Shown here: positions 38,201 to 51,600 of the stretch, in pieces
How the letters are laid out: each line of letters opens with the position of its first letter
Position numbering within the stretch: position 1 is the first letter of the stretch
Assembly (NCBI GenBank): GCA_034190875.2
Contig: CM067356.1
Span: 61,242,343-61,306,342, forward strand
DNA: 64,000 nucleotides
Origin: Urechis unicinctus
Taxonomy: Eukaryota > Annelida > Polychaeta > Xenopneusta > Urechidae
Reading direction: 5' to 3'
Program-made: the position numbers and the translations under genes
Notes under the pieces: model-generated
The model's database searches: none
The model's input: the letters and a program-made list of their open reading frames with translations, nothing else
What the model was told of the DNA's origin: nothing

Positions 38201-41200
38201 AAATAGAAAAAACCTAAGTAATCAAATTCAGATTTACCAGTATCCATTTGATAAAAAAAATATGTCAGCACATACAATGTGGCAGGAGAGATGTAAGCTT
38301 ATCACCTCATCATGGGGATCTAGAGACTGCTGCAACTGGTGAATGCGTGCTTGTTCATTATCCATCTGGAAGTGTTGTTGATACATGTGAGCACAATGTA
38401 CACCCATACCAGCATTCTGCATGAGGCTGTTATTGTGGTAGTTGGTCATGTACTGAGTGTAGGCGGCCGAAGCACTGGGCACCTGCATGACTTCCAGCTT
38501 CTCATCCCCGCTACTGAGCGATGACAAACTCATGCGGTCGTCATCGTCCGCGTTGTTTTCCATCTCGACGGTCTCTATTTGCCCACTGGGCACCTCCACT
38601 ACCCCCATCCATGGAGTGTGATTGGCTGCCACTGTTCCTGAGTCGAACCCCACCAACACCTCACTGCCAGCCATCTCCACGGGAGGATGGACGTCAGTGA
38701 TATTCTCGTGGGGTGCTGGTTCAGGAGGTAACGGAGGAGGTTCGTCCTCTACAGGTGGTAACGGAGGGTCATCCTCAACAGGGAGAGGGGGTTGGTCCCC
38801 AGTACTGTCCACTTGAATGGTGTCAATTGTCTCTGCTGCCGAACCACTCTCTTCTTCACCACTGCCAAAACTAGCCCCTAGACTCACTCCCAACAAACTC
38901 TGAATCCTCGATTCAAGGCTCATGTGGCGTTCTGGCTCGGGGCTGTCAGCTTTAGGGGGAGGGGCTTCTTCTTCCACCTTGGGAGGGGGAGCCGGCGATG
39001 ACTGCCACTCATTGACCACAGGCTCGTTATCAATGCGCTTCTCCTCCTCCTCCTGAGAATGGCGTCGATGATGGTCCCTTCGATCGCGGTCTCTGTGGCG
39101 GTCACGATGTCTATCTTTGCGGTGCTTGTGACGCCTGTGCTTGCGGTGGCGATGCCTATCATCTCTGTCGTAACTATCCCGATCATTCTCCTCCTCGTCA
39201 TCATCGTAATACCGGTCTTTATATCTGTCCCGGTGTCGGTCGCGTTCCCAACTCCTACTGCCTCCGCGTGATTCCTTGTACCAACGACCACCCTCTTCAT
39301 CCTCCTCCTCCCCTTCCTCTACATTGCGCCACTCACCCCCCTCCCCGTCTCGGTGACTGTCTTTGCGGTGCCCATTGTCTCTATAGGACCTGTTATTGGA
39401 GGTCTTATCGGGCTGATTAGCAGTGCGTGAGTTGTAGTGTTGTGGCGTATGCTGCTCCTCACGTACTTGAGATGAACCACTTTGTACACTGGGGATGACC
39501 ACCGGGGGCTGGGGCATGCCTGGTTGCATGCCCAGATGAGTTGGGGGAGGACAGGACATATTGGGGACAAACTGATTGAATGCTTCATGAGGAGGAGGTG
39601 GGGGGAAATGAGTGGGAGGAAGGGGTGGGGGTGGCTGGGATGTGTCAATAGGGGGAGAAATGGTGGGATTTCTGGGGGCGGACCTAAATGGGGTCCAATT
39701 GGGGGAGGGGGCATTGTGAAGGCTGGGGGTGGTTTTCCGGGGGGCGGCACAACAGGTGGCATGAAAGCCGGTATTTCAGGAGGGCTAAGAAAGCCAGCTG
39801 GACCGTTGGTCAAAGGCACGGGTGCACTGTTAGGTGTGCTAACTTCTTGACTACTAGGCGTGTTGAATGTTTCATTGCTACGAGGGGTGGGAGTCACAGG
39901 AGCCTGTGGTTGCCTTGGTGTACTGGGCTCACGACCGTGGGAGCTTTTGCGATTCCCTTTGCTCGATGATGGTGATGTTTTCTGGTGGTGGTGATGATGG
40001 TGACGAGCTTGTTTCTCGCCGGTCATCTCCTCTATCAACCGCTGACGCTCTTTGCCTAAGACAACAACAAAGAACCACATGAACAAAACATGCAAACCAC
40101 AATCACATTTTTTTTTTTAATCCAGTTCTTGATCAATCTAAAACCAGATATCTGCATGAAAGGATTACTTATCAAAATTCAGTGCATTACAAAACAGACC
40201 CATGCTATCCAGAAACACTGTCATCACATTTCCCATCTTTGTTGTGCTATCAAGTTTGTTGACACAATTTCTGGCTGCCCTTGTAGACGTGAATAGAACC
40301 TGTGTGGAAAATTATAATAAATTGGAAAATTGATTGACATCTATGTTTACAATGAAAAGATGCCATACAATCCACAACTATCCATTTAAATAAGTGTTGA
40401 AAATATCCTTTTTCACAGCATTAAAGTCATGCAAGTCGTTAGTTACAAATAATGGGTTCTACCTTCCCCATGCCCATATGTTTCTTGGTGGTGGGATGAT
40501 AGAATATCATGCAGTCTTCAATATTTCCAAACCGGAAACACATATCCTTAAGGAACTGCTTATTGATGTTGTCATTGAGGTTGGTGAATGTCACTTCTTT
40601 GGGAAGGATTGTGCCGACATAATACTGGTCATACTGGAATCATTACACATATACATTTTATACAAAAACCCAATAATTTTATTAATCTGACAGAAGTATG
40701 AAGATGTAGAATTAGTCGTTCAATTAACATTGGAGATATGATGCTGAAGAATAAGCATCAATACTTCTTCACAAATGCCTAAGTAAAGTTCACACGAAGA
40801 AGTGAAGCATACAAACTTTGAACTTTGGAACAGGAAGATGAAGGGCATCTCTTTTTGTCCAGAATCTTTTCATTCTAGACCTTGGATCTCTTGGTATAAT
40901 GGGCATTGGGTCCTGATATCCAAAGAAGAACAAACTGAGTATGCCAGTCATTGCAACCAACATTGTATATGTAACATGCAAGTGGTTTAATTATTTCGTA
41001 AGACTAAAGTTATAGGATATCACATATCTAAGCATTTTATGAAATAATCTTCACATCATCTACATCAGAAAGCTTCATCTGATATGGCTAATACTCACCG
41101 AAGGATTATAACCATCAAATCTGTAAACTTTCTGTGGCCCACTCTTAAGTAGTGGGTCCGCAGTGAGTTTATAGTTCCGCTTTTTCTCCCCCCTGTCATC

Positions 41201-41513
41201 ATCATCTTCTCCTCGATCCATGCCATTGTAATCTGGAACAAAGATGGTTATAGTAAAGTAATTACACCAAAAATTGTAAATGCACAACAAAAACTGATTT
41301 ATAATTATCACTCAAGTCTCAAAAACAATTATTTTTTCCTCCATCAAATGCTGAGAGGCGTCTGCTTAGGGTAGTGAGCGACCAAGAGACATTTATCCTT
41401 GAACAAAATAATGAAACAGCCAAGTTCATAAGATGCAGAACATGTAATATGATGTATTGTTGTTGTGTTGTATCTGACAGCTCCACTCACTTCTTGCTTC
41501 AAAGTGATCCATG
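32295..41513 (-). CDS. SETD1: SETD1-type histone H3K4 methyltransferase (18 exons, two frame breaks)
   Basis: Catalytic subunit of COMPASS, which methylates H3 Lys4 at active promoters. Exons: 41492-41513, 41099-41232, 40817-40912, 40463-40633, 40200-40299, 38306-40055, 37689-37836, 37002-37241, 36752-36869, 36388-36528, 36049-36116, 35720-35796, 35312-35503, 33992-35058, 33575-33678, 33320-33448, 32816-33073, 32295-32468; about 1660 codons. The N-terminus has [11 protein letters not shown] and YRFDGYNP. The RRM spans about residues 85-174 ([18 protein letters not shown]). A proline-rich and RD/RH-rich region follows, then acidic Ser/Glu exons. A Win-type motif, GCARTEG, spans exons 14-15. 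N-SET ends [22 protein letters not shown] has [23 protein letters not shown] and [10 protein letters not shown]; post-SET is [13 protein letters not shown]. The frame breaks in exon 6 (39600-39720) and exon 7 (near 37720) are described in the findings. Confidence 0.93.
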
Positions 41514-42730
41514 GATTATCGTTGCAGAATGCATCGAATATCTGTCTTTCTGATGATTCGCCGTTATATCAACGGCATCTTCTGCACGACTTAATCCCAC
41601 TGACAGTCGTTCATTTCGCACAGTCAGTAAAATATATAGTACAGAAGTTTCATTTTTCGTGCTTCTTCAGAACCCAAACTCCAAAATTACCCACAATGCA
41701 ACGCGCTTGGAACACTTTTGGGTTTCGTATGTTGCATATTATAATTGTTTACTACGTATCATTATTTTATTTAGTATTTTTAATTAAAAAATAACAAATT
41801 AATGATATTATGTTGATTTTGTATGAAAATTTAACATATTTAAAGCAATATATTTATACGAAAACGACATATTCATGATAACGTTTGTGGTTTTTCTAGT
41901 AGCATTCTTTCAATACAACGAAGCATCCCATTGGCCTGCTGCTCGTGGTTCGCGTCAGATTCTGTCGAATAAACCAATCACAATCCTTGATAGAACCAAT
42001 CTGATGTCTTCATTCTCTACCACCACATGTGAATTTCATGTTTGCTATATATATGATTACACTATATATCCCATATATAAATTTCGTATAATATCATGCC
42101 ATTTTTATCGATAAAGCAGATGTTGTCATTCCTCTCACATCTATGACCCTTTATATATCACTGATTCAGATGCCGGTTGACTTAAAATGGTGATAGAGAG
42201 GCAGTGCCCTGGTCTGCCAGTGACATGTACCTCAATTAAATTGCAGATTACATCAAGTTGTACTTGAGTATTGTTTTATCACATTTACGCAACGAATATG
42301 ATTTATGTCGCAAAATTATGTTATTAGGTAAATTTTTCTTTTGAACACAATTTGTATTGCAAAAATATGTGATAAGGTTTGAGTCCTCTATCAACTTAAC
42401 CTGTTGACAGTGCACCTGACATATATGCTGCAATTCATTCACCCCTTATAATTGTATAATTCTGCCATATGACAAGTTATGTACCCCACCCCTCAACTAA
42501 CCACCCCAATAGCAATACTGTTTATATTGTTATTTTGCATATTGACATTGTTTTGTCTCAAATTCTGGTAATGTTTGGCAAGTGGTTGTGGCAAACAAGT
42601 CTTTTGAACTGAATGAGATGCATTGTTATGCCCATACTTAAGGGAATTTGAACCATTGAATAGCTCAGTTACTGATGTTATGCTTGAAAGGGACTAACTT
42701 GTTGATCATGTTTGTCACAGGGCATCGACA
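41514..42730. promoter_or_regulatory. shared upstream region of SETD1 and the divergent unnamed gene
   Basis: About 1.2 kb between the SETD1 start (minus) and the first candidate exon of the plus-strand gene. Mostly AT-rich, with a somewhat more GC-rich 200 bp next to SETD1. No recognised binding site. No repeat. Confidence 0.4.
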
Positions 42731-45700
42731 ATGTCCATACAAGACAAGTGCAACAAGACCTGTGGTCGATGTGATTCTGTTAAGCTTGTAGATGTCCTTA
42801 CAACCCTGAAAAAGTAAGTTCAATTCTGCTTCTTGATCTGCAACAATAGAAAACTGTTTGTAATAAGAATGAATTATTGAACAACTTGATCTTAACATTT
42901 ATGTCACCATGACATTCTACAAATCTCATTTATTGTCTACTCGGCATAAAAAAACTTCATATTTTCTTTATTTATCCAATGCCATTGCTGAACATATCTT
43001 TTATTTCAGTGAGTTAAGTGACCAGCTTGAAATGGCAGAGAAGCTGAAAAGCCCTCAACTGGTGAAAATGATAAACTTATTCTGCAGGGTGTTGCATTTT
43101 TGTCACATCAAGTTCTGGCAAATGCATCAGGCAAGTTTTCTCTTCCAAGGTGATCACTGACTCAGTCTGTAAAAGCCTAGGCATTGAATAAACCTTGTGA
43201 AGTTTATTGCTGAATATGATATATATGGTTGGAATGAAGATCTTATTAACATTTGGCAAAGCATATTGCTCACTCATTAATTTGCACCCCAAATGTTATT
43301 TGCATGAGTTGTAAGTATTTATGATTGTATTTGCTGAACCCTTTTCACGGTTGTGATGGTTAGTTTACAACACCTTGTTTTGTAATAGCCTCAGATGCAG
43401 CCGCCTTATGAAGACCTCCTTGCTGCTAACCTCTCACTCTATTGGGATCTTGTTCTTCTACAGCTCAGGTAACAATCAGTGATCATCCTCACACTATAGT
43501 TTTCCTTAAACACATTGTATATCTTCTATTAGAATTGGCCAAAGTCACCACAATAACTGTGAATGTTGTGATGTGAAGAAACTTAACAGGGGATGAACAG
43601 GGAGATTACGTAAAACGACTGTACACCATGACTGGCTGCTTGCTGGCGCACAAGCCACTCTACAAACTAGATGTTCTACTCCAGCAAACACAGGCCACAG
43701 AGTTATTGCATTTACAACCAGTTATGAAACTGTGCCGGTGAGCAACCACTTGTGTCTAAACTGCTGCATGTTGACATTGTTGTTACTATTTTGTTAAGTG
43801 CATCAGGTATGAATTATTGTGAAAATATATAGTTTCCCTCCTTCACTTTTTTCAGTTGCATCATCCAATCTGTGACACCTGTGGATCATATTTCCTACAC
43901 AAAATTCATTTTGGCTTCTAAGCTGTTCAAGCACCTAGATATCATTCACCAGGTACGTTATGATGTGATATATTCTTACCCCAAGCCAATCAAAAATGCC
44001 ACTCCAGTGCACATTGTTCCAAAACTTCATTTGTCAACAATACTCTTCACCACATCATAACGTTCAGGATAAAACTTTTTATCATTTGTCGTTTTCATTG
44101 TATGAATCACTGCAAAGATTTTTTAACTAGCCCATTGTATGATCTACATTTAAATAGCATATAAATTATTATTAAATGCATTTTGCAGATGCATTGAAAT
44201 CTATCATTATTGAATGTTATTATGAAATAGGTGGCAACTAAGAAATTGCACACCTGCATATGGCTGAACGTGCCTGACATAAGTTGAGAGACCTGATAAT
44301 TTGTTAATTTGTCTTATGATGATTTTATATCGCCCCAGTCTGATAATTCCATGACTGAGTGATTGTTCTGAGGACCAGAAGCTATATGTCACCCAAGGGT
44401 TGATATGTCTTCTCATATGGCGTGTTGCATATTTTAAATACTACGGTCATATCTTTCACTCAGATGCGCCTCTTGACCTTTCTGTTCGACATTCAATCAC
44501 CAGCCAAAATGTTTTCCCTCACTTGAGGCAATGTGGCGTATAACATGTTACAGGAATCAATATTTTAGGTGATCTTATTGTGCAAGAATATTTGGCAATC
44601 TAGCGTAAGGTGGATCAGTTATTTACTTGATCAAATAAATGTATAATTTGTGAATGAATTTTGACAAAAATCCCCGATTCATGGTATGGTTTTTATGCAC
44701 TTTTGCAAGTACGCAGTTTATGTTTCAGAGGGCGATAGATACAAGTGCACCTAAGCACTATTTGGAGTGGTTGCGTGACCAGGATGCTGCTCTTCTGGAC
44801 AACTTCCCAGAAACGCCAAAGTTCCGCGGTGCTAAAATAAGTAGGTTCCTGATGGAAGAAGCTGATGAAGACATTACTGAGCAGTTGATGGATGTAAGTA
44901 GCAAGTAATGAAAATTGAAATAAAATAATGAGTTGAATACACATGCAGGAACCCACAGGTGGAAAACACACACACACACAACATGCACGCCTATCAACAA
45001 AGACACACACGGCTACACAACGCGTTGGGCTATTATGATTTGCAGATTCTTACCGATGGCAGCTTTGAGGAGTCATCAGAGAATCGCGTTTCTTCGATGG
45101 ATGCTGAGGACGTCGCAGCCGAGGCTGTGGAACCCCAAATGCTCTTTCATATTGACACAATTGGCTCCAAACCGAAAACTTATCTCAGTGATGTGAGTTT
45201 TCATTCTTGAATTCTGATTTTGTATTTGCAGATTTGCCATGCTTATCTTTTTGAATTCTGATCTCATCTGCATGGAGTATAATTTGTCATGGCAATCAAT
45301 CATTTAATAGTTGCTTTTTCCCCATAACCTGCCAGAAATACATGTATTTTTCTCTAATTTCCAATTTTTTCTTTACAGGAAAGGATTGACAAAAATGAAG
45401 TGGAAGATGATGGAATTCTGCTTGTGAGTTATTCAATGATAACTTGTAATTAATAACTTCTAATGCTGCATTATTATCAGCAAACAATAGTAAATATTGG
45501 TAAGGAGTAATGTTGTGGTATTTTATTTGACTTAAAGCACATGATCTGGTATATGTACCTAATGCCAAGGATTATATTTTCATAGACATAAATTTTGCCT
45601 TTGCTAACATTGTGAGAGGAGAAGTTTGCTTTAAAATAGTTGTATCTTGGTTTCTATACCCTTTAATGTTAATCAGACTTGGTGTTTTGTCTTCCCTTTA

Positions 45701-47329
45701 GGAGTCTGAAGGTGAAGAAGTAGAAATAATTGAGATTCCCGATGAAGTTGACCAACAAGATCCCTTGTTTGATCAAGTTCCCGTAGAGATACAAGAAGAA
45801 TGTCATGCCATGTTAATGGAGAATGAGGAAGATGATGTACAAGATGGTAAAGATAGCCGACAGGATGAAGCTGAGAAGCTGACAGAACCAATGGTTATAG
45901 AAGCTGATGAAGAAGAAGAGAAAGAAAGCCAAGATGATGAAGCTGAGAAGCTGACAGAACCAATAGAGATAGAAGCTGATGAACAGGTTGAGAAAGAAAG
46001 CCTAGAAGATGAATCCGAGAAGCTGACAGAAGTTGATGGAGTTGTGAATCTGGAGACAAGTGAACAACCGAGTGGCAAACAGAAGCAACAATTGCGCCTT
46101 TTGGGGAAGGAATCCTTGCTCCCAGCCGGTGTTGATCAACTCCTGTCAAATGGAAAAAGCGATGTCTATGAGTTTGCATCAGATTCTGAGTTTGTCCCTG
46201 TGAAAAAACGTGCGATCAGTAAGCGTGTTGCTGAGCTTAAGGGTAACCAAGATAATGGGGTGCCAGTAAAGTCGAAGCGCAGGGCATCGATGGGAGTTGC
46301 GAAGAAGGAGGAGATGGCTGAATCTGATGAGGAGGAGAGGAAGATACGGAGGCGGAGTATGCCACTACATAAAGCAGCTATCACACCCGAGTCCCGTACC
46401 TCCAAAACACACAGCAGCGCCTCATTGGCTACATCTCATGAGGTATCGTTTACTGGAATCAAAACAAAGAGTCCTGCTCAGTCACCTGAAGTTACCACAA
46501 TGAGAAAATCAAGCCGTCAGAGAAGTGTCCCATCCAGACTTGTGGAGGACGTCCCGGTTGACAGCATGGACCATGAAAAGCAGACAGGTCCTCTGACCTC
46601 TGTCACCCCAAAACAGCCGATTGTCGAGTCTCCCAAAATAAAGAGAAGAAAAAGTGTCCGAGTTGTTGCCTGTGAATCAATGCTGAAGGATGACAGTAAA
46701 CAAGTTTCAAGTGACCCTGTGACCGCCCAGGATACAAATGAGGGTCTCTCCAAATGTCAGTTGGAATCTAAACAGTTTGAATTGCCCATGACTCCAACCA
46801 GACGTAGCACACGTATTCAAACAAATTCTGAAATGTCTACTGCCAGCAATGAGGGCAATATGACCGCAATGATTTCCCTGGCAACTGGAATATCCCGCCG
46901 CAAGTCTATGCCGTTGGCAGCCATGATGGAGGAGGGTACAAATGAGGGTCTCTCTGAAAGTCACTTGGAATCTAACCAGTTTGAATTGCCCATGACTCCA
47001 ACAAGACGAAGCACACGAATTCGAACGAATTCCGAAATGTCTACTGCCAGCAATGAGGGCAATATCACAGCAATGATTTCCCTGGCAACTGGAATATCCC
47101 GCCGCAAGTCTATGCCCATGGCAGCCATGATGGAGGAGGCTACTTCCGACCCCAGTGGCGTCAAGTAAGATTTGATCTTTCAGTGATGCTCAATTTGTTT
47201 GATGTCCATCTCTTTTGAATGCATAGTTTCTTTTGTGTTATTGAAACATGTGGCGTTTCTTTTGTGAGCAGAGCTAGCCCAGGTCGTGCCACTAGGAAAA
47301 GAAGATCCATGGCTCCAAGTGTCAATTGA
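42731..47329 (+). CDS. unrecognised nuclear-type protein with acidic and basic repeat regions (multi-exon)
   Basis: Well-supported exons: 43590-43737, 43856-43952, 44729-44893, 45046-45192, 45379-45423, 45702-47164 and 47272-47329, all GT-AG and in phase. The helical N-terminal part reads GDYVKRLYTMTGCLLAHKPL and KHYLEWLRDQDAALLDNFPE. The large exon has three copies of an EAEKLTEPxxIEADE unit (acidic), then a basic Ser/Thr-rich region with RRRSMP, two 68-residue repeats each holding MTPTRRSTRI and RRKSMP, and the end RKRRSMAPSVN. Such basic patches with Ser/Thr-Pro sites suggest a chromatin or chromosome protein regulated by phosphorylation; that is inference. The 5' end is uncertain. Candidate exons near 42731-42811 (MSIQDKCNKTCGRC), 43010-43131 and 43390-43468 do not join in phase, and the latter two are open in conflicting frames. 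AATAAA at 47627. I do not recognise the family. Confidence 0.7.
46733..47140 (+). repeat. intragenic tandem duplication, 2 x 204 bp (68 codons)
   Basis: Units start at TACAAATGAGGGTCTCTC, positions 46733 and 46937. They are nearly identical, differ mainly by single bases, and keep the reading frame. Each encodes one MTPTRRSTRI motif and one RRKSMP motif. Confidence 0.95.
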
Positions 47330-48667
47330 TATGTGAGTTACCTGAGGCCACTTTAAACTTCACATGCATTATAATACAAATCGCAGTCAAATACAATTAT
47401 TGTTACTGAAGCAGAGATCAGTAGATGTATGATGAAGTGTTTATATTTCATAGCTGTGATGTGGGATTGTGTTTTCAGTGTCGGCATGTTGGGGCGTGAT
47501 ACAGTCAGACTTGTCCTAACACTGTTTTGGACAGGAACAAGTGTAATGTGTCTTTCAGATGGAATCTTCCACAAGTATTGCCTTTTTATTGCATGCCAGT
47601 TCTCAATGCATTTACTGAACCCCACCAATAAAACAAATGCATATATTGAGCTATCCTCGAGTCTCTGTTATTAGCTTGAGTTTCTGTGTGCTTCTATATA
47701 CAGCATTACCAGATTTTGCAAGGCATTGCTCCTTCTTGTGTAGATTGTTCAATCTAAGTACCGTAATTATGTTAATGTTTTGAAATGAACACTGGTATAT
47801 CATTGAGGTTTGCTCACCAGTTTTCACCTATTGTATTTATAATAGATAAACCTGGGAGCCAGCAGTACTGGTTGGCAAGATAGTGTCCTGTAGGGGAGTC
47901 GTTTGATGGTAGCATCGTAATGAACACCCAATCATAGCTCACTTTCCGCATCCTACACAAGGTTGAAAGTGGTGTTAGTGTCATACATTTCCTTTGGAGC
48001 ATACTGCATGCCGGGAACTGAAGACAGTAGCTATCATGTGACCTTGACAGTTGCTATTATACAAAGCATTTGACCCTGATATTGAGGATCCATTATTTAA
48101 CATTGGAGCCAAATCTGTTACAACAGTGTCGATCTTTGAAGAGTGTCATTGAATAAATAAAGAACTAGAGGCATTTGTCATAACGTAAAATTGACTTTCG
48201 AGGACCTTTGGTCTCTTGTTTAAATACACACCCAATAGGATCAACAGCCTGAATTACTTCACCATTTAACCAATGGGCTTTTATAGCCATGCTAAAAGGG
48301 CTCAATCTGATTAGCTGTGCCATGATTTTTCCCAGCAGAACCTTTACCAGTTAGTGCGGCCTCAATATCAACAAAAGCACAAGGGTCTGTGGAAGAATGA
48401 TTGGTCCAGGTGACTGCTCCCCAAATGTTCCATGTGGTTTTAAGATGGACATTATGACAAACAGCATGCTGCACACAGATAGGGTGTTCCCATATTTTGT
48501 CAGAAGTGTGCCTTCTAAGAATAGCTATAAGCTATTAGCTACACAGGTATATATCAAAATATGAAGCAAATGCTAGTGGAACATGTTTAATGATCTTTTC
48601 AATGCACACGTAATTTATGGATGGGATGATGAGTGATGTGTTAGGATATCAAAGATGTGAAATGATA
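47330..48667. other. intergenic region between convergent genes
   Basis: Holds the 3' UTR of the plus-strand unnamed gene and that of minus-strand GPN3. No other coding signal was supported; short ORFs lack motifs. Confidence 0.5.
47627..47632 (+). promoter_or_regulatory. poly(A) signal of the unnamed gene
   Basis: AATAAA about 300 bp after the stop codon at 47327-47329. Confidence 0.5.
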
Positions 48668-51600
48668 TCAGGAGTCGTTGAATGGGTTCATAATGTCATC
48701 AGCATCATCTCCAGCCTTGTCATACTTATCAAAGTCCTGTAATGCACAGTAGAACATAGTGTTAAATATTCAATATACTTATGTGGTATAAATACACAAG
48801 GTATGACAAACTGCAATGGGTGACTTCACTTTTGGTCATGCTGCAAAGACTAGTGCAAGAAATTAACCTATGTTTACCGAGAAAGATGTCGGTTTGCTGA
48901 ATATCACTGGCATCAATAACAGATCAGGAAATAGCGTGTCAGATATTGAGAGTGAGGTTACATAGCGGCTATTTTTTCCCATGAGAAAACACTTTTGATG
49001 CTAAATAGTTTAAAGCAAACCTTTGACCCTCATTATCTCTAGGTATGTAAGAGCACTATGTCATATTGTGAATATGTATGATGCCTTCAGTTTTTTCCAT
49101 GACCATTCTTGTAACCACCTGGGTTCTACGATTTACGAATCAAATAAGGAGAAATCTAGCCATAATGAAGTAACGAGCTCCACGGATCTAGCATGTGAAT
49201 AGGACCAGTCACGAGAATGGGTCGATAAGCCACTGCCATACAGCAGGAAGTCCTCACATAAGTCGGCTTCCTCCATGCAAACCCACGTCATCATTTTACA
49301 GTTTTAGTGTTTTGTCTTCAGACTACATCAAGTTGATAATATTCTTCGACCGAACCTATACTTCGCCACTGTATATATATATATATTGGTGGAGTGTTGT
49401 TCAGAGGAATACCATGCTGAATCAGAACGATTTCTAAAGATGATGAGCAATATTGTGACCAAGTCATCGCTCATTCGCTTGCATTCTCGAGATTTGGTCA
49501 AATAGAATTAAAAACAACCACAATAACCTGTGATAAGCAGATACATGCATTACATATGTTATAATACTGTATTTTACCTTTTCTTCCCTAGGTTCTAAAT
49601 CCTCGCCATACTGTATCGCATTGTCTATATGCAGGAGCAATTCATTGGCTGTGTCCTCATCTGTGATGTCTAGAGGCAGAAACTTAACCAGACTGTAGTC
49701 ATCAATCTGTTCAACAAAGCAACAATTATAATCGCAACATAAGATTCCTGACTATAATCGTGTTGTTGCTTCTTGAAAGCATGGAAAAGTATGAAATGAT
49801 TCAACTACTACCTTTTACAGTTTTGAATTTTGCAAGATCACTCATAAGAAAGGTACTCACCAATGAAGCAATGGCTGAGCTCAGTTTGCTAAACTTGAGT
49901 GGAACTTTAGAGTCTTCTTTCAACTCATCCGACAATAAAGCTGGCAAGTCAGGCTCCAAATACCTGGAAATGTTTGGTAATTATTTGCGAAAGAACATAT
50001 TGATACAGCCATAAATGCCTGTTTACAAATGAAGTGACTAAACACATTAAATTACCTCTCCATATCTTTCTTGCCTTTCTTGTTGAGAAGGTCCAATTTG
50101 GTCATTACATTGATGTGAGGAATCTCCAGGTTCACCATCGCTGACAGAGCTGTCATCACACCAGACACAAACTTGGCAGCTTCTATCATAAACTGGGCAT
50201 CGATGAGAAAGACTCCGCACACAATAAAGTTGAGGCTGTGGAGATGGTCGACAAGCTGCTTCATGACGGGTACGTGGGTGTAGAGTTCTATCTGACCTAT
50301 CAATCAATAGACATTATAATTTAAAACAGTTCTTCCCAACCAGTGTATGTGGTGTTTTGCTCTGGCTGAACATATTTAGAGTGTGCTGCCCAATTTGCCA
50401 ATTAGCACCATTGATGCAATGTGCATCTACTGATTGCACCTGGACAGTCAAAGAAAATGTAGTCATCCTCCACATCATCTAGAGCTTCAGTCAACCAGTC
50501 AAAGTTCTGGGCAAAATACCTGCAAACACATATTCATGACGGTTCAAAATATTATATGAAAATTTGGACAGGAACAAGTGTAATGTCATATGATCATTTC
50601 TATTGTGGACCTCTCAATTTATATTCTACAAGCAATGCCACGAGATCACTCCATGATCACCCAGTGACAATTACTAGAAGGCATATCCATCACCTAGACT
50701 TAAACATACACAAAAGAAATGTAGCTTATATTTGCAGAAGTTTAACTTATCACAATGCAAAAGAAAATAACCTACTCCATGCAGAAAACAAGCCCTCCAT
50801 TTGGCCCGAACCGTAGCGAATCATCATCCATAGCATCATCCAGACTAATGAGGTCTCTGATGTCTGACACAGGAATGGAAGGACATTATGTATGTTGACT
50901 TTTTCTATTTATCAAATTTCATAATGGGAGAAATCTCACAAGAAAACATATGCGACAACTTACCTGCCATCACTTTGTAATCGAAGTACTCGGCTGCTGG
51001 GTCCAAGTTAACCACGTGCACTGAGCGACGTAATGTCTCGCAATGCTTTACCATGTTGCTGCAGTATGTGGACTGTAAGCAGAAATCGCTGAATGTAGCA
51101 ACTTTGCCAGCTAAATGCTCTAAACTCTCCATGCATGCTTTGAATTTTTGTTTAAATCACAAGCTTCTTACAGGCTTTTAATTTAATGTATGTACTATTT
51201 ATAACTCTGATGTATAAAAGCAATGGGATGGGGCAGCACCACACAACGGCAGAAATGAAACCCTGTGATAACCTGATTGCTTGGGTCCACAGAATATCAT
51301 CGCAAAGGAAGATGCTTCGCGTTAAATTGAGGTACATGTGAATTTGATAATTTCTTGCCTAAGGAAAAGGTGTCTAATGAATCAGGTGGGAGATGCGACT
51401 AACGGCACATCAACACTGGTGTGTTACTTGGTGCCAAGGGTCACCTTATAAGACACGAAGTTAACAGCATTTGCACACCTATACCTGGGGTCGGGGTGAC
51501 TTTACCTGTGAGCACTGATTCTCTGGATCAGCACTGCACATTGAAGTGTTATGATAAACACCTCATAAATAAAATTATTTATATGATTGTGGTGTACTAA

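Noticed and set aside
43010-43160. Exon of the unnamed gene in frame with the SELSDQLEMAEKL segment
   Set aside because: Not rejected as an exon, but not annotated separately: two frames look coding over the same bases, and neither joins the 43590 exon in phase with the sequence given.
44930-45015. CA repeat near exon 45046
   Set aside because: Short (about 10 bp of CA units plus scattered ACAC); intronic low-complexity without further meaning.
47528-50585. Shared TGGACAGGAACAAGTGTAAT at 47528 and 50564
   Set aside because: A single exact match of about 22 bp with unrelated flanks. Probably an old repeat trace.
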